Assembly: GCF_016446475.1 (NCBI RefSeq)
Contig: NZ_JAEHFP010000005.1
Span: forward strand, 23,299 to 87,298
Length of the DNA stretch: 64,000 bases
Direction of reading: 5' to 3'
DNA from: Paracoccus binzhouensis
GTDB taxonomy: Bacteria; Pseudomonadota; Alphaproteobacteria; Rhodobacterales; Rhodobacteraceae
Below are positions 8,228 through 17,600 of the stretch, piece after piece. Both the position numbers and the translations under genes were made by a program. The notes under the pieces were generated by a model. That model made no database searches. It was given only the letters and a program-made list of their open reading frames with translations, and was not told the origin of the DNA. Numbering within the stretch: position 1 is the stretch's first letter; every line of letters begins with the position of its first letter.

Positions 8228-8659
8228 GACGCAATCTCCATCGCCTGAAAATTGATATCTCGGCCGATAGCAGGTTGCCGGCCTTTAACAAGTTCCATTC
8301 CCGGTAGAGTGTGTGTTTCAAAATAGATGATCCTGTGACAACTTTGTGATGAGGGCGGCGCAACTGTGGCAATCTCCAGTTTCGGTTTCTCTGCCCGAAT
8401 TCATTTGTACTTTAATAAAATTCTGTAGTTTGCAGGTCTGGCGTTGCGAATATTGTAACGATTTCCTGAAAGACGCCGCGAAAACACGGAAGCCAACCCG
8501 TGTCTCAACTATCGATAGTAATCGATGTCGTCGGCGCCCTCCCGCCAGTGACATCGACCTGGCAGGAGGCGGCTTGTCCCAGGTGCTGAGCGACAGATCG
8601 TCAAATGGCCGCGCCGCGTCCGCTACGGCCGGGTGGCCTCATGGGAGGAGACAAGCCCC
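8228..8659. promoter_or_regulatory. Divergent control region between araC-type gene and fseA-like gene
   Basis: 432 bp without a supportable gene. An AT-rich stretch at about 8390-8470 stands out from the GC-rich surroundings and probably contains promoters. Two inverted repeats lie between it and the fseA-like start: ACACGG/CCGTGT (8484-8489 and 8498-8503) and a pair of ATCGAT boxes 4 bp apart (8511-8516 and 8521-8526). They are candidate operators for the AraC protein or another regulator. A good ribosome site GGAGGAG (8644-8650) precedes the ATG at 8660. Confidence 0.4.
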
Positions 8660-9518
8660 ATGTCCAAGGAGAAGACCGTCCCCGGCATAAGTCCGCGCGC
8701 CGACTGGCGCGATCCCGAAAGTTACAAACCCCTCATCGACCTGGACCGGGCCGGTTGGGCCTGGGAGTGGCTCAAGCGCAATCCCGACTTCGCCACGGCT
8801 GCCGGTGGGCTGCCACAGGTGTCGCCTCCACTCCGTCCGTCCGCCACCGAGCCCCGGCTGAAGGCCGCTCAGCCCCGAATCCTCCGTATCCAGAATCCGG
8901 GGCCGTTCGAACACTGGGGCGTCTTCTTTCACCACTGGCGTTGCCCTACCGGCTACGGACGTCTTTTGGCTGCCCGATCTCAATCCATCGGTGCTCGTCG
9001 TGGAAGCGCAGCCCATTGCACCCGGCCACACCGACGCCTTCGACATCCGATGCTTTGCGTCACTGGCGACTGTGTTGTGCTGCGGCGGATCCGAGCACGT
9101 GCTTTTCAGCGATGGCTTTCGCCATCTCCAACTGATGGTGACGGCAGGCAGTGTTCTCGATGGCCCGGTGTGCTTCCGCTACCTGCTGTCGGGTCTCCGG
9201 CACACGGAGGCGAAGGTTCCGGCGCTGCAACGGCTGTGCGGGCTTTGCCGCCTCGGCCGTCTGCCGCGCGGCCTCTTTCCGCCGGAGCGCCGGGCCAAGC
9301 GCTGGGCGATGATGCTGCGCGCCTGGGACGGAGAAATGGCGGGCGCAAGCCGGCGGCAGGTGGCGGCGGCGATCTTCGGGGAGACGGCGGCGCACGAGCT
9401 CTGGGAGTCCGGTTACCGCTCCCGCATGCAGCGGCTTGTCCGCGAGGCCGAGGAGATGATCAGCGGCGGCTACCTGAGACTTCTGGGGCGGGCGGCAGAG
9501 GGAAAGGGAGGCTTCTGA
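8660..9518 (+). CDS. fseA: FseA-like excision activator, two overlapping frames joined by +1 frameshift
   Basis: The first frame (8660 onward) encodes a DUF6499 start, ISPRADWRDPESYKPLIDLD, through RILRIQNPGPFEHWGVFF. The conserved continuation lies one base ahead: ALPATDVFWLPDLNPSVLVV, then a DUF2285 domain ending at 9518. Joining 8660-8929 to 8931-9518 gives about 285 residues, normal for this family. In ICEMlSymR7A, genes msi172 and msi171 are fused by +1 slippage of tRNA-Phe from UUU to UUC, and the product FseA activates rdfS. The same UUU-C lies exactly where the frames must join. The unshifted first frame runs on to 9571 as an Arg/Pro/Gly-rich peptide unlike the family. A plain frameshift mutation or sequencing error would look similar, but the slip codon argues for programmed shifting. 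Confidence 0.75.
8924..8931 (+). promoter_or_regulatory. Programmed +1 ribosomal frameshift site (UUC UUU C)
   Basis: Zero-frame codons UUC (8924-8926) and UUU (8927-8929) are followed by C at 8930. A peptidyl tRNA-Phe on UUU can re-pair with UUC by moving forward one base. The protein then changes from HWGVFF to the conserved TTGVALPATD stretch. This matches the mechanism established for FseA of ICEMlSymR7A. The exact slip position is inferred from where family similarity switches frame (between 8921 and 8940). Confidence 0.65.
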
Positions 9519-9582
9519 CGGATGAAGGGCTGAAGCCGGCAAGAGAGAGCCGGCCCGCCCGCAACCCGTGAGGAGACCTCCC

Positions 9583-10104
9583 ATGTTCCAGTTCGTCCGC
9601 CTGTCCGCCGTCATCGGCATTGTATTTTTCGCCTGTCTGTCCTTCTGGCCCGCGCTCGACGAGGAGCATTCCGGCCCGGCCAATGTGATCGACGCCGATA
9701 CAATCGAAGTGGGCGGCGAGAAGCATCGCCTCTACGGCGTCGATGCCGTGGAGATCGACCAGCGCTGCCGCCGTCGCGACAGCGCGGAATGGCCTTGCGG
9801 CAGAGAGGCCGCCGCCGCGCTCGCCAAATTTCTCAAAGGCCGGAAGGTCAATTGCGAGGTCTGGCAGGGAACGACGCGCGATGCCCATGGCCGCTTCGTA
9901 TCTGTTTGCTATGCCGGTGGCGACGACATCAGTAGCTGGGTGGCGAAGAACGGCTGGGCCGTCGCCAATCGCGACGCCAATCGCCTCTACAACTACACAA
10001 GCGACGAGGGCACGGCCCGGTTTCTGCGCCGCGGCATCTGGGACGGAACCTTCGATCCGCCCGCCGAATGGCGGCGCCGGCAGCAGGCGGGAGGGCAGCC
10101 ATGA
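9583..10104 (+). CDS. Staphylococcal-nuclease-like (thermonuclease) protein
   Basis: 173 residues. A hydrophobic N-terminus (about residues 3-24, IGIVFFACLSF) acts as signal or anchor, so the enzyme likely works in the envelope. The SNase fold follows: VIDADTIEV gives the calcium-binding aspartates, RLYGVDAVEIDQ the first active-site Arg/Glu, and a second arginine region occurs in DAHGRFVSVC. It cleaves DNA or RNA if active. The ATG at 9583 is chosen over one at 9568 because GAGGAG stands upstream. The stop overlaps the next gene's start (ATGA), so the two are coupled. Thermonuclease genes are common in this ICE group; their job in transfer is not established. Confidence 0.88.
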   Translation: MFQFVRLSAVIGIVFFACLSFWPALDEEHSGPANVIDADTIEVGGEKHRLYGVDAVEIDQRCRRRDSAEWPCGREAAAALAKFLKGRKVNCEVWQGTTRDAHGRFVSVCYAGGDDISSWVAKNGWAVANRDANRLYNYTSDEGTARFLRRGIWDGTFDPPAEWRRRQQAGGQP

Positions 10105-10946
10105 ACGCGCTGTTTCCTCCGCCGGTCGATACCGCCACCATCAGGCTGCGCGCGCTTTCGCTCGGCGCCGGCGTCCAGTCCACCACCCTCGCACTGATGG
10201 CCGCCCACGGTGAGATCGGCCCGATGCCCGACTGCGCCATCTTCGCCGACACCGGCTGGGAGCCGAAGGCCGTCTATGAGCATCTCGCTTGGCTGCGGTC
10301 GCCGAATGTCCTGCCGTTCCCGGTGCATATCGTGACCGCCGGCAACATCCGCGACGGGCTGGTCCGCGGCGCGCAGGGCGAGCGCTGGGCTTCGATCCCC
10401 GCATTCACCAAATCCGCATCGGGCAAGGTCGGCATGATCCGCCGGCAGTGCACCAAGGAGCTGAAGATCGTGCCGATCCGCCGCAAGGTGCGTGAGCTGG
10501 TCGGGCTCGCGGGCAAGCGCTCGCCGGACTGCCCCGTCGTGGAACAGTGGATCGGTATCTCCCTGGACGAGATCGTGCGTATGAAAATGTCCTTTGAACC
10601 CTGGCAGGTAAACCGCTGGCCGCTCATCGAACTGGGCATGACGCGCCGCGACTGCCTGCGCTGGCTGGAACGGCACGGCTATCCCATGCCGCCCAAGAGC
10701 GCCTGCATCGGATGTCCGTATCATTCCGACGTCATGTGGCGGCAGATGCGCGACGAGGATTCGGACGGCTTCGCCGATGCTGTCGCCATCGACCGGCTGA
10801 TCCGCACCGGCTTCCGCAATCTGCGCGGCGAGGTGTATCTCCATCGCTCCTGCGTGCCGCTCGACGAGGTCGATCTCGATACGCCGGCGGACAAGGGACA
10901 GCTCGACCTCTTCGCCGACGAATGCGACGGCATGTGCGGCGTGTGA
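10101..10946 (+). CDS. PAPS reductase/ATP-pyrophosphatase-like protein
   Basis: 281 residues. An N-terminal PP-loop-like motif LSLGAGVQSTTLAL is followed by CAIFADTGWEP, the arrangement of the phosphoadenosine phosphosulfate reductase superfamily. Conserved cysteines occur in RRQCTKE, SACIGCPYHSD and the C-terminal DECDGMCGV, so an iron-sulfur or zinc site is possible. Real sulfate assimilation is unlikely: the protein stands alone on a mobile element and is coupled to a nuclease gene. DndC and SspD of DNA phosphorothioation belong to the same superfamily, but their partners are absent. Function is therefore unassigned. The start overlaps the thermonuclease stop by 4 bp, and a strong hairpin terminator follows. 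Confidence 0.8.
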   Translation: MNALFPPPVDTATIRLRALSLGAGVQSTTLALMAAHGEIGPMPDCAIFADTGWEPKAVYEHLAWLRSPNVLPFPVHIVTAGNIRDGLVRGAQGERWASIPAFTKSASGKVGMIRRQCTKELKIVPIRRKVRELVGLAGKRSPDCPVVEQWIGISLDEIVRMKMSFEPWQVNRWPLIELGMTRRDCLRWLERHGYPMPPKSACIGCPYHSDVMWRQMRDEDSDGFADAVAIDRLIRTGFRNLRGEVYLHRSCVPLDEVDLDTPADKGQLDLFADECDGMCGV

Positions 10947-10966
10947 CCTGTTCTGCCTGATCGCCG

Positions 10967-11004
10967 AAACGGCCGCTCTCGACAAGTTCGAGAGCGGCCG
11001 TTTT
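10967..11004 (+). terminator. Rho-independent terminator after PAPS-reductase-like gene
   Basis: A perfect 16 bp stem beginning AAACGGCCGCTCTCGA, with loop CAAGT (10983-10987), closes into its complement and ends in TTTT. It starts 20 bp after the stop codon and ends the fseA-thermonuclease-PAPS unit. Confidence 0.85.
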
Positions 11005-11064
11005 GCCCGTGACGGGTTTTCAGGTCCGGAACGGTTCCGGGCCGCCCGTCGCGGGAGAACATCG

Positions 11065-11451
11065 ATGCGCGATCGCGATTACAGTGCCGACATCGCCAAG
11101 GCCCTCGCCACGCCGGGCGGCCATCTGAAGCTCGGCCGCGGAGGGTTCAGTCTGCACTACCTGAATGAGTATGGCGGCCAGAGCAGTCTGTCCGGCTACG
11201 ATTGCGACACCGTGAAACTGCAGGCCATCGCCGCCGGACTTCCGGTGATCGACAGCCGCTGCGTCGACTTCGACAAGGTGGCCAGGCTCGCCATATCCGG
11301 GCCGATGATCTGCGTGGGCGGTGCGCCCGACCCTGAGCCATGGGGCGCGTTCTCTTATGCGCCGCTGATCGAGGTGGCGCGGGCATACGCCGCGGCCGGG
11401 GCTGAGGTCTACAACCTCGACCTGGAGGAAGCGGCGGGGGCGGCGGCCTGA
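11065..11451 (+). CDS. Conserved hypothetical ICE-core protein
   Basis: 128 residues, no recognised domain, no signal peptide or membrane segment. The sequence is an even alpha/beta mix (GGHLKLGRGGFSLHYLNEYGG at the start, an Ala-rich end). GAGAA stands upstream of the ATG (CGCGGGAGAACATCG), giving a plausible ribosome site. It follows the terminator above and precedes the ParB-like gene by 82 bp in the same direction, in a run of genes that all have short hairpin-bearing spacers. Codon use is like its neighbours, which supports a real gene. Function unknown. Confidence 0.75.
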   Translation: MRDRDYSADIAKALATPGGHLKLGRGGFSLHYLNEYGGQSSLSGYDCDTVKLQAIAAGLPVIDSRCVDFDKVARLAISGPMICVGGAPDPEPWGAFSYAPLIEVARAYAAAGAEVYNLDLEEAAGAAA

Positions 11452-11533
11452 GAGGGAGAGGGAAGTGGGTATCTTCGTGACGAGCTTGTCAGGCGAAAGA
11501 GAGGCTTTCTCCGGCTCGTCACGGAGAACCGAC

Positions 11534-13621
11534 ATGGCAACGCCTAAGAAAATCTCCCTCTCCCAGTCCCGGGATATTCCGTTCGACAAACTGGTGCTGT
11601 CGAGCCGCAACGTCCGGCGGGTGCGGGCCGGCGTATCGATCGAGGAACTGGCCGAGGACATCGCCCGGCGCACGCTGTTGCAGTCCCTGAGCGTGCGGGC
11701 GGTGATCGGCGAAGGCGGTCAGCCCACCGACAGATACGAGGTGCAGGCCGGCGGACGGCGCTACCGGGCGCTGGAGCTGCTGGTCAAGCAGAAGCGGCTG
11801 GCGAGGAATGCCCCAATCCCCTGCATCGTGCGCGACGACGGCATTCTGGAAGAGGATTCGCTGGCAGAAAACTGCCAGCGCGTATCGCTCCACCCGTTGG
11901 ATCAATTCCGCGCCTTCCAGTCGCTCAAGGAGCAGGGGCTCGGCGAGGAAGAGATCGCCGCCCGCTTCTTCGTGACGCCGCAGATCGTCAAGCAGCGACT
12001 GAAGCTCGCTAGCGTGTCGCCCGGGCTGTTGGAAGTCTATGCCGATGACGGCATATCGCTGGAGCAACTGATGGCCTTCACGATTTCCGACGATCCTGCC
12101 CGGCAAGAACAGGTCTGGGATACCGTGCGGCGCGGCTACAACAAGGAGCCCTATTACATCCGCAAGCTGCTGACCGAGAACACCGTCCGCGCCACCGACA
12201 AGCGTGCCCGCTTCGTCGGGCTCGCGGCCTATGAGGAAGCCGGCGGCATCGTGCTGCGCGACCTGTTCTCGCAGAATGACGAAGGCTGGCTCCAGGATGT
12301 GGCGTTGCTGGAGCAGCTTGTCACCGAGAAGCTCGCGGCCGAGGCCGAGGCGATCAAGGCCGAAGGCTGGAAGTGGATCGAGGTCGCTCCGGACTTCCCC
12401 TATGGCCACACCGCCGGCCTGCGCCGCGTCATGGGCGAAATGGAGCCGCTGTCCAATGAGGAGCACTCCCGCCGCGAAGCCCTGCGGTCGGAGCTCGAGG
12501 AGATCGAGCAGCGCTATTTCCAAGAAAGCGACGAGGATCTGCCTGAAGAGATCGACCGGCGCCTCGCCGAGATCGAGGCGGCACTCGACGCCTTCGAGGA
12601 GCGGCCGGTCCGCTACGACCCCGAAGAGGTGGCGCGCGGCGGCTCCTTCGTCTCCATCGACGGCGACGGCCGGCTGAAGGTCGAGCGCGGCTATGTCCGA
12701 CCCGAGGACGAAGCCCCGATCGCGGACGACGGGGGTGATGCTGGCGAAACAAGAGGCGATATCGATGCAGCATCGCCAAGTTCCGTCGAAGGCGCGCATT
12801 TCGCATCCAGTCAGAAGCCGACGAACACGAGTTCCTCCGACGCCGACGCGGATGGTGAGGAAGACGGCCTGAAGCCGCTGTCCGAGCGCCTGGTCATGGA
12901 ACTGACAGCGCACCGGACGCTCGCCCTGCGCGATGCATTGGCGGGCGATCCGGACATCGCCTTCCTCGCCGCGCTGCATGCCCTCGTTCTTCAGACCTTC
13001 TGGCGTTATCCGACGGCGAGTTGCCTGGAGATTCGCGCCGAAAGCCCGACGCCGACCGTTCAGGGGCCGGGGCTGAAGGAAAGCCAGTCGGCGAAGGCCA
13101 TCGATGAGCGGCACGCGAATTGGGAGAAGCAGCTTCCCGACGAGCCGGACCTGCTCTGGGAGTTCCTCTGCGATTTCGACCACGACAGCCGCATGGCGCT
13201 CTTCGCCCATTGCGTCTCGCTCACCGTCAACGCGGTGCATGAGCCGTGGAATCGGACACAGGGACGCCGGCATCATGCTGACCAGCTCGCCTGCGCGGTT
13301 TCGCTCGACATGACCGCGGCCGGGTGGAAGCCGACGGTGGAGAACTACCTCAATCGCGTGCCGAAGGCCCGCATCCTCGAGGCGGTCACCGAGGCAAAGG
13401 GCGTCGGCATGGCGGAGCTCATCGAAGGGCTGAAGAAGTCCGACATGGCCGAACAGGCCGAGCGGCTTCTCACCGATACCGGCTGGCTGCCCGAGCCGCT
13501 GCGTACGCCCGGCGTCGAGACAGCTTCGGTTGCCGGTGAAGGCGCTGAGGCCGAACCGGACGATCAGGCCCAGGGAGGGCCGGCTGCCGATCTGCCGGAG
13601 TTCCTCACCGCCGCCGAGTGA
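11534..13621 (+). CDS. ParB/Spo0J-like nuclease-domain protein
   Basis: 695 residues from the ATG at 11534; an upstream in-frame ATG at 11465 lacks support. The ParB N-terminal fold is at about 18-110 (SSRNVRRV, then QAGGRRYRALELL and the ENCQRV box), followed by a KorB-like HTH at about 140-200 (ARFFVTPQIVKQRLKLASVSP). The long C-terminal part is acidic and poorly conserved, with a Ser/Asp-rich linker near 400-440. No parA is present, so plasmid-style partition is doubtful. Such large ParB proteins are a constant part of this ICE core and may bind element DNA during transfer or replication of the excised circle. Domain call firm, role inferred. Confidence 0.9.
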   Translation: MATPKKISLSQSRDIPFDKLVLSSRNVRRVRAGVSIEELAEDIARRTLLQSLSVRAVIGEGGQPTDRYEVQAGGRRYRALELLVKQKRLARNAPIPCIVRDDGILEEDSLAENCQRVSLHPLDQFRAFQSLKEQGLGEEEIAARFFVTPQIVKQRLKLASVSPGLLEVYADDGISLEQLMAFTISDDPARQEQVWDTVRRGYNKEPYYIRKLLTENTVRATDKRARFVGLAAYEEAGGIVLRDLFSQNDEGWLQDVALLEQLVTEKLAAEAEAIKAEGWKWIEVAPDFPYGHTAGLRRVMGEMEPLSNEEHSRREALRSELEEIEQRYFQESDEDLPEEIDRRLAEIEAALDAFEERPVRYDPEEVARGGSFVSIDGDGRLKVERGYVRPEDEAPIADDGGDAGETRGDIDAASPSSVEGAHFASSQKPTNTSSSDADADGEEDGLKPLSERLVMELTAHRTLALRDALAGDPDIAFLAALHALVLQTFWRYPTASCLEIRAESPTPTVQGPGLKESQSAKAIDERHANWEKQLPDEPDLLWEFLCDFDHDSRMALFAHCVSLTVNAVHEPWNRTQGRRHHADQLACAVSLDMTAAGWKPTVENYLNRVPKARILEAVTEAKGVGMAELIEGLKKSDMAEQAERLLTDTGWLPEPLRTPGVETASVAGEGAEAEPDDQAQGGPAADLPEFLTAAE

Positions 13622-13655
13622 TCGCTCCGGCTGTTCCCGTCAATCCCATCCACAT

Positions 13656-13718
13656 GAAGCCCGGCCCCGCGCGGCGTCAGCCCGCGCAAGTCGAAAGACT
13701 GGCCGGGCTTCGCTTTTT
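13656..13718 (+). terminator. Hairpin terminator/attenuator between ParB-like and DUF7007 genes
   Basis: GAAGCCCGGCC (13656-13666) pairs perfectly with GGCCGGGCTTC (13701-13711), followed by GCTTTTT. The 34-base loop is itself GC-rich. It lies just before the ribosome site of the next gene, so it may reduce rather than stop transcription. Confidence 0.6.
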
Positions 13719-13731
13719 CTGGAGACGTCAC

Positions 13732-14358
13732 GTGCAACGCGAACGCATGACTTTTCTAAACGAACGCCCCGTCCACACGCCCTGGGGCGTCGCCGACTAC
13801 GCCCGCGAATACGCCGAGGGCATCGTCTTCTACGGCACGCCGTCCCATGGCGGCTTCAAGCTTTTCGCCGAACGCCTGGCGCAGATGCATCCCGCCTTGC
13901 GTGAGCCCGGCGGCTGGTTCGAGGAGGACTGCGCCTGGGCCAAGGTCGCCTTCGCCTTTCGCGAATGCTTCACTGAGGAGCAGCAGGAGGCCGCAATCCA
14001 GACACTCAAGGATTGGTGCCCGGATGAATATGAGGCGGTCACCGGCGAAACCCTCGCCCCCGGCGCATCCCACATCAAGGACCAGCGCCTTTTCCACGAA
14101 TGCCATGCGCAAGACTGGGTGGTGATCAGCGCCATCAGGTCGGACCAGCATCCCGGCACGGTGGAATGCATTGCCACTCTTGGCGGCAAGCGCGGGGAAT
14201 GGGGCAAGTCTGATCGGGAGAAGCGCCGCTATCCCGTGCCGGATGCCGAATATGACCGGCGCGGCAAATTCGGCTTCGTCATCGATCCCGATCGCCACGC
14301 GCTCTGCGACGGCCCCACCGTCGCTGACGCGACCATCGCGCGGAGGGCGGCGTCATGA
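13732..14358 (+). CDS. DUF7007-type ICE-core protein
   Basis: 208 residues from a GTG at 13732 that has GGAGA about 6 bp upstream; the ATG at 13747 is an alternative five codons later. The sequence PVHTPWGVADYAREYAEGI followed by FYGTPSHGGFKL is the signature I associate with DUF7007 proteins of alphaproteobacterial mobile elements. A C-terminal segment (KFGFVIDPDRHAL) closes the domain. It is soluble and of unknown function. The stop overlaps the DUF6117 start (ATGA), so the two are translated together. Confidence 0.8.
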   Translation: MQRERMTFLNERPVHTPWGVADYAREYAEGIVFYGTPSHGGFKLFAERLAQMHPALREPGGWFEEDCAWAKVAFAFRECFTEEQQEAAIQTLKDWCPDEYEAVTGETLAPGASHIKDQRLFHECHAQDWVVISAIRSDQHPGTVECIATLGGKRGEWGKSDREKRRYPVPDAEYDRRGKFGFVIDPDRHALCDGPTVADATIARRAAS

Positions 14359-14567
14359 TCCCTGACCACATCCGCGCCAATTTCCAGACCCTCATGCGCG
14401 CCGCCGAAAACGACGACCTGGCGCTGATGGAGTGTTCAGACGCCGAATCCGGCGCGCCGCGTTACGTCATATGCGCCGTCGGCCGCAACGGCGGCGAATA
14501 CCTCTTCACCCCCTTCGGCCATCTGGCAGAGGGGAATCCCTACGAGGCTTACCTCCCGCCAGAGTGA
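14355..14567 (+). CDS. DUF6117 family protein
   Basis: 70 residues: MIPDHIRANFQTLMRAAEN at the start, then RYVICAVGRNGGEYLFTPFGHLAEGNPYEAY. This is the DUF6117 pattern, a small protein found beside DUF7007 and strawberry notch genes in Hyphomicrobiales ICEs. Function unknown. It is coupled to the DUF7007 gene by a 4 bp overlap and followed by a hairpin. Confidence 0.88.
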   Translation: MIPDHIRANFQTLMRAAENDDLALMECSDAESGAPRYVICAVGRNGGEYLFTPFGHLAEGNPYEAYLPPE

Positions 14568-14588
14568 GAGCAGGCCGGGATGAGGGTG

Positions 14589-14627
14589 GGCCGGGAGCGG
14601 GCGAGAGAGAGCCTGCCCCGGCCTTTT
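14589..14627 (+). terminator. Hairpin with T-run before the helicase gene
   Basis: GGCCGGG (14589-14595) pairs with CCCGGCC (14617-14623), followed by TTTT. It resembles the hairpin after the ParB-like gene: GGCCGGG-type stems recur in the spacers of this core operon. Confidence 0.5.
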
Positions 14628-14655
14628 CCTGAAACCTCAATCCCGGAGCAATCTC

Positions 14656-17600
14656 ATGAATCTGATGACGCCAGCGGCGGCGGTGACGGCCGCCGCACCC
14701 CTCCGTGCGCCCGAAGAGGAGGCCGCCTGCATCCTCAAGGCGGCGGAGCGCATTCTCACCGGTCTCGAACGCGGCCTTCTCATCGAGGCCCGCGTCCTGC
14801 GGCAGGCGATGGAGGAGGCGTTCGGCGGTTCGGACGCCGAGGGCTGCTGGACCTGGAAAGCCGCATATGAAGCTTGCGAAGCCGCGCAGGTGCTGTTCCT
14901 CCGCAAATATGGTCGCGCCATGCGGGAGAAGGCGGGCTCGCCCGCCGCACAGCTCGCCATGCTGTCCCGCATCGCCGGGCTTCTTCCCACCCACACCCGG
15001 CGCACGCAGGAGTCCGAGGAGTTCCAGCAGTTCAGCACACCCATGCCCCTTGCTTATGCGGCCGGCATCGCGGCGGGCCTCACCGGCGACGACGCGCTGC
15101 TGGAGCCGTCGGCCGGCACGGGGATGCTTGCCGTATTCGCCGAGATTATGGGCGCGCGGCTGGCGCTCAACGAGATCGCCGAGACGCGGGCTGCGCTCCT
15201 GCGGCGACTGTTCCCGGACAGCCTGGTTACCACGCATGACGCTGCCAGCATCGATGACCGGCTGGCGGACGATATTGCGCCGTCGGTCGTTCTCATGAAC
15301 CCGCCCTTCTCGGCGGCGCTCCACGTGCAGGGGCGCGTCTCCGACGCGGACTTCCATCACGTGCGCTCGGCGTTGGCGCGGCTGCCCGAGGGTGGTCGCC
15401 TGGTCGCCATCACCGGACACAATTTTCCCTATGACCGGCTCAATGGCGCGGTGCGCTTCACCTGCGTCGTGGGCGGCTCCGTCTACCACAAGCACGGAAC
15501 CACCTTCGACACGCGCCTCACCGTCATCGACAAGTCGCTTGAAACGGCTTCGCCGCCGGTTTCGCCGCGCGCGGAGAACGCCGCCGAATTGCTCGCCCGC
15601 GTCATCGAACATGTGCCGCCTCGTTTGGCTGTAGACGTCGAGATCGGGCTCGGGACAGCGGCGAAGCCCGCTGTTGCGCGCGAGGTCGCGCCAATCGCGC
15701 GCAGGCCGCAGCCTGTCATTTCTGCGTCGCCCGATGCTGTCGAGCTCACCTATGAGCCCATCGAATGGAAGCCGGCCCAGGGCGCCGACCTGACCGACGC
15801 GCTCTACGAGGGCTACGCCCTGCAATCGATCCATATCCCAGGCGCCAAGCCGCATCCTACGAAGCTGGTGCAGTCGGCGGCTATGGCCTCGGTGGCGCCG
15901 CCGCACCCTTCCTATCGGCCGCATCTTCCGGTGCATATATTAAAGAGTGGCATCCTCTCCGACGCCCAGCTTGAGAGCGTCATCTATGCCAGCGATGCGC
16001 ATTCCCGGCATCTCGCCGGATCGTGGACGGTCGATGAGACCTTCGACAATATCCATGCCGCTCCGGAAGGCGCCGAGAATGCTGTGCGTTTCCGCCGCGG
16101 CTGGTTCCTGGGCGACGGCACCGGCTGCGGCAAGGGCCGACAGGTCGCCGGCATCATCCTCGACAACTGGATCAAGGGCCGCCGGAAGGCGCTGTGGATC
16201 TCGAAATCCGACAAGCTGATCGAGGATGCCCGGCGCGACTGGTCGGCGCTGGGCATGGAGCAACTGCTCGTCCAGCCCCTGTCTCGCTTCAAGCAGGGCA
16301 CGCCTGTCCGGTTGTCGGAAGGGGTGCTGTTCGTGACCTACGCCACCCTGCGCAACGAGCCGCGCCTGCGCCAAGTCATCGACTGGCTGGGAGACGGCTT
16401 CGACGGCGTGATCGTTTTCGACGAAGCCCATGCCATGGCCAACGCCGCCGGCAGCAAGGGTGAGCGCGGTGAGCAACTCCCCTCTCAGCAGGGCCGCGCT
16501 GGGCTGCGCCTGCAGCGCGCCTTGCCGGATGCCCGTATCGTCTATGTCTCCGCCACCGGCGCCACGGACGTGCGCAACCTCGCCTATGCCGAGCGGCTGG
16601 GCCTGTGGGGCGGCGAGGATTTCCCTTTCGCCAATCGAGCCGAGTTTGTGCAGGCGGTCGAGGCCGGCGGGGTCGCGGCCATGGAGGTGATGAGCCGCGA
16701 CATGAAGGCCCTCGGCCTCTACACGGCGCGGTCGCTGTCCTATGAGGGCGTCGAGGTCGAGATCGTCGACCACAATCTCACCCCGGCGCAGGTGGAAACT
16801 TACGACGCCTATGCTGAAGCGTTTCAGGTGATTCACTCCAACCTGAATGCCGCCCTCGAAGCCTCGAACGTCACCGGCGAACGAAAAACCCTCAACGGCC
16901 AGGCGAAGTCCGCTGCCCTGTCGGTGTTCGAGGGCGCCAAGCAACGTTTCTTCGCCGCGCTGCTTTCGGGGCTGAAGACCGCCACGCTCATCAAATCCAT
17001 CGAGGCGGATATAGCGGCGGGACATGCCGCCATCGTGCAACTGGTCTCTACCGGTGAGGCGATCCTCGACCGCCGCCTGTCCGAGATTCCAGCCGAGGAA
17101 TGGGTGGACCTGAACGTCGATCTGTCGCCCCGCGACGTGATCCTCACCTATTTGCAGCACGCCTTCCCGACGCAGCTCTATGAGCCTTACACCGACGAGG
17201 ACGGCAATCTGCGCTCGCGCCCCGCATTCGATGCCGAGGGCAACCCGATCCAATGCAGGGAGGCGCTGGCGGCGCGTGACCGGATGATCGAACGCCTCGC
17301 CTCGCTCGATCCCGTGCCCGGCGCGCTCGACCAGATCATTCAACGCTTCGGGACAGACAAGGTAGCGGAAGTGACGGGACGGTCACGGCGGATCGTGCGC
17401 AAGGGCGATCGGCTTTGTGTCGAAAATCGTCCGCCCTCGGCCAATCTCGCCGAGACGCAGGCCTTCATGGATGACGACAAGCGCATCCTGATCTTCTCGG
17501 ACGCCGGCGGGACGGGCCGTTCCTACCATGCCGACCGGGGCGCGAAAAATCAGCGCCTGCGCGTCCATTACCTGCTCGAAGCGGGATGGAAGGCCGACAC

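Noticed and set aside
8660..9571. Single 304-residue protein in the first frame of the fseA-like gene
   Set aside because: After about residue 90 the frame yields an Arg/Pro/Gly-rich sequence, while the conserved DUF2285 domain lies in the +1 frame.
10101..10946. DNA phosphorothioation gene dndC or sspD
   Set aside because: Same PAPS-reductase superfamily, but no other dnd or ssp genes nearby; partner genes are core ICE genes.
11534..13621. ParABS partition system
   Set aside because: ParB-like domains only; no parA and no obvious parS array.
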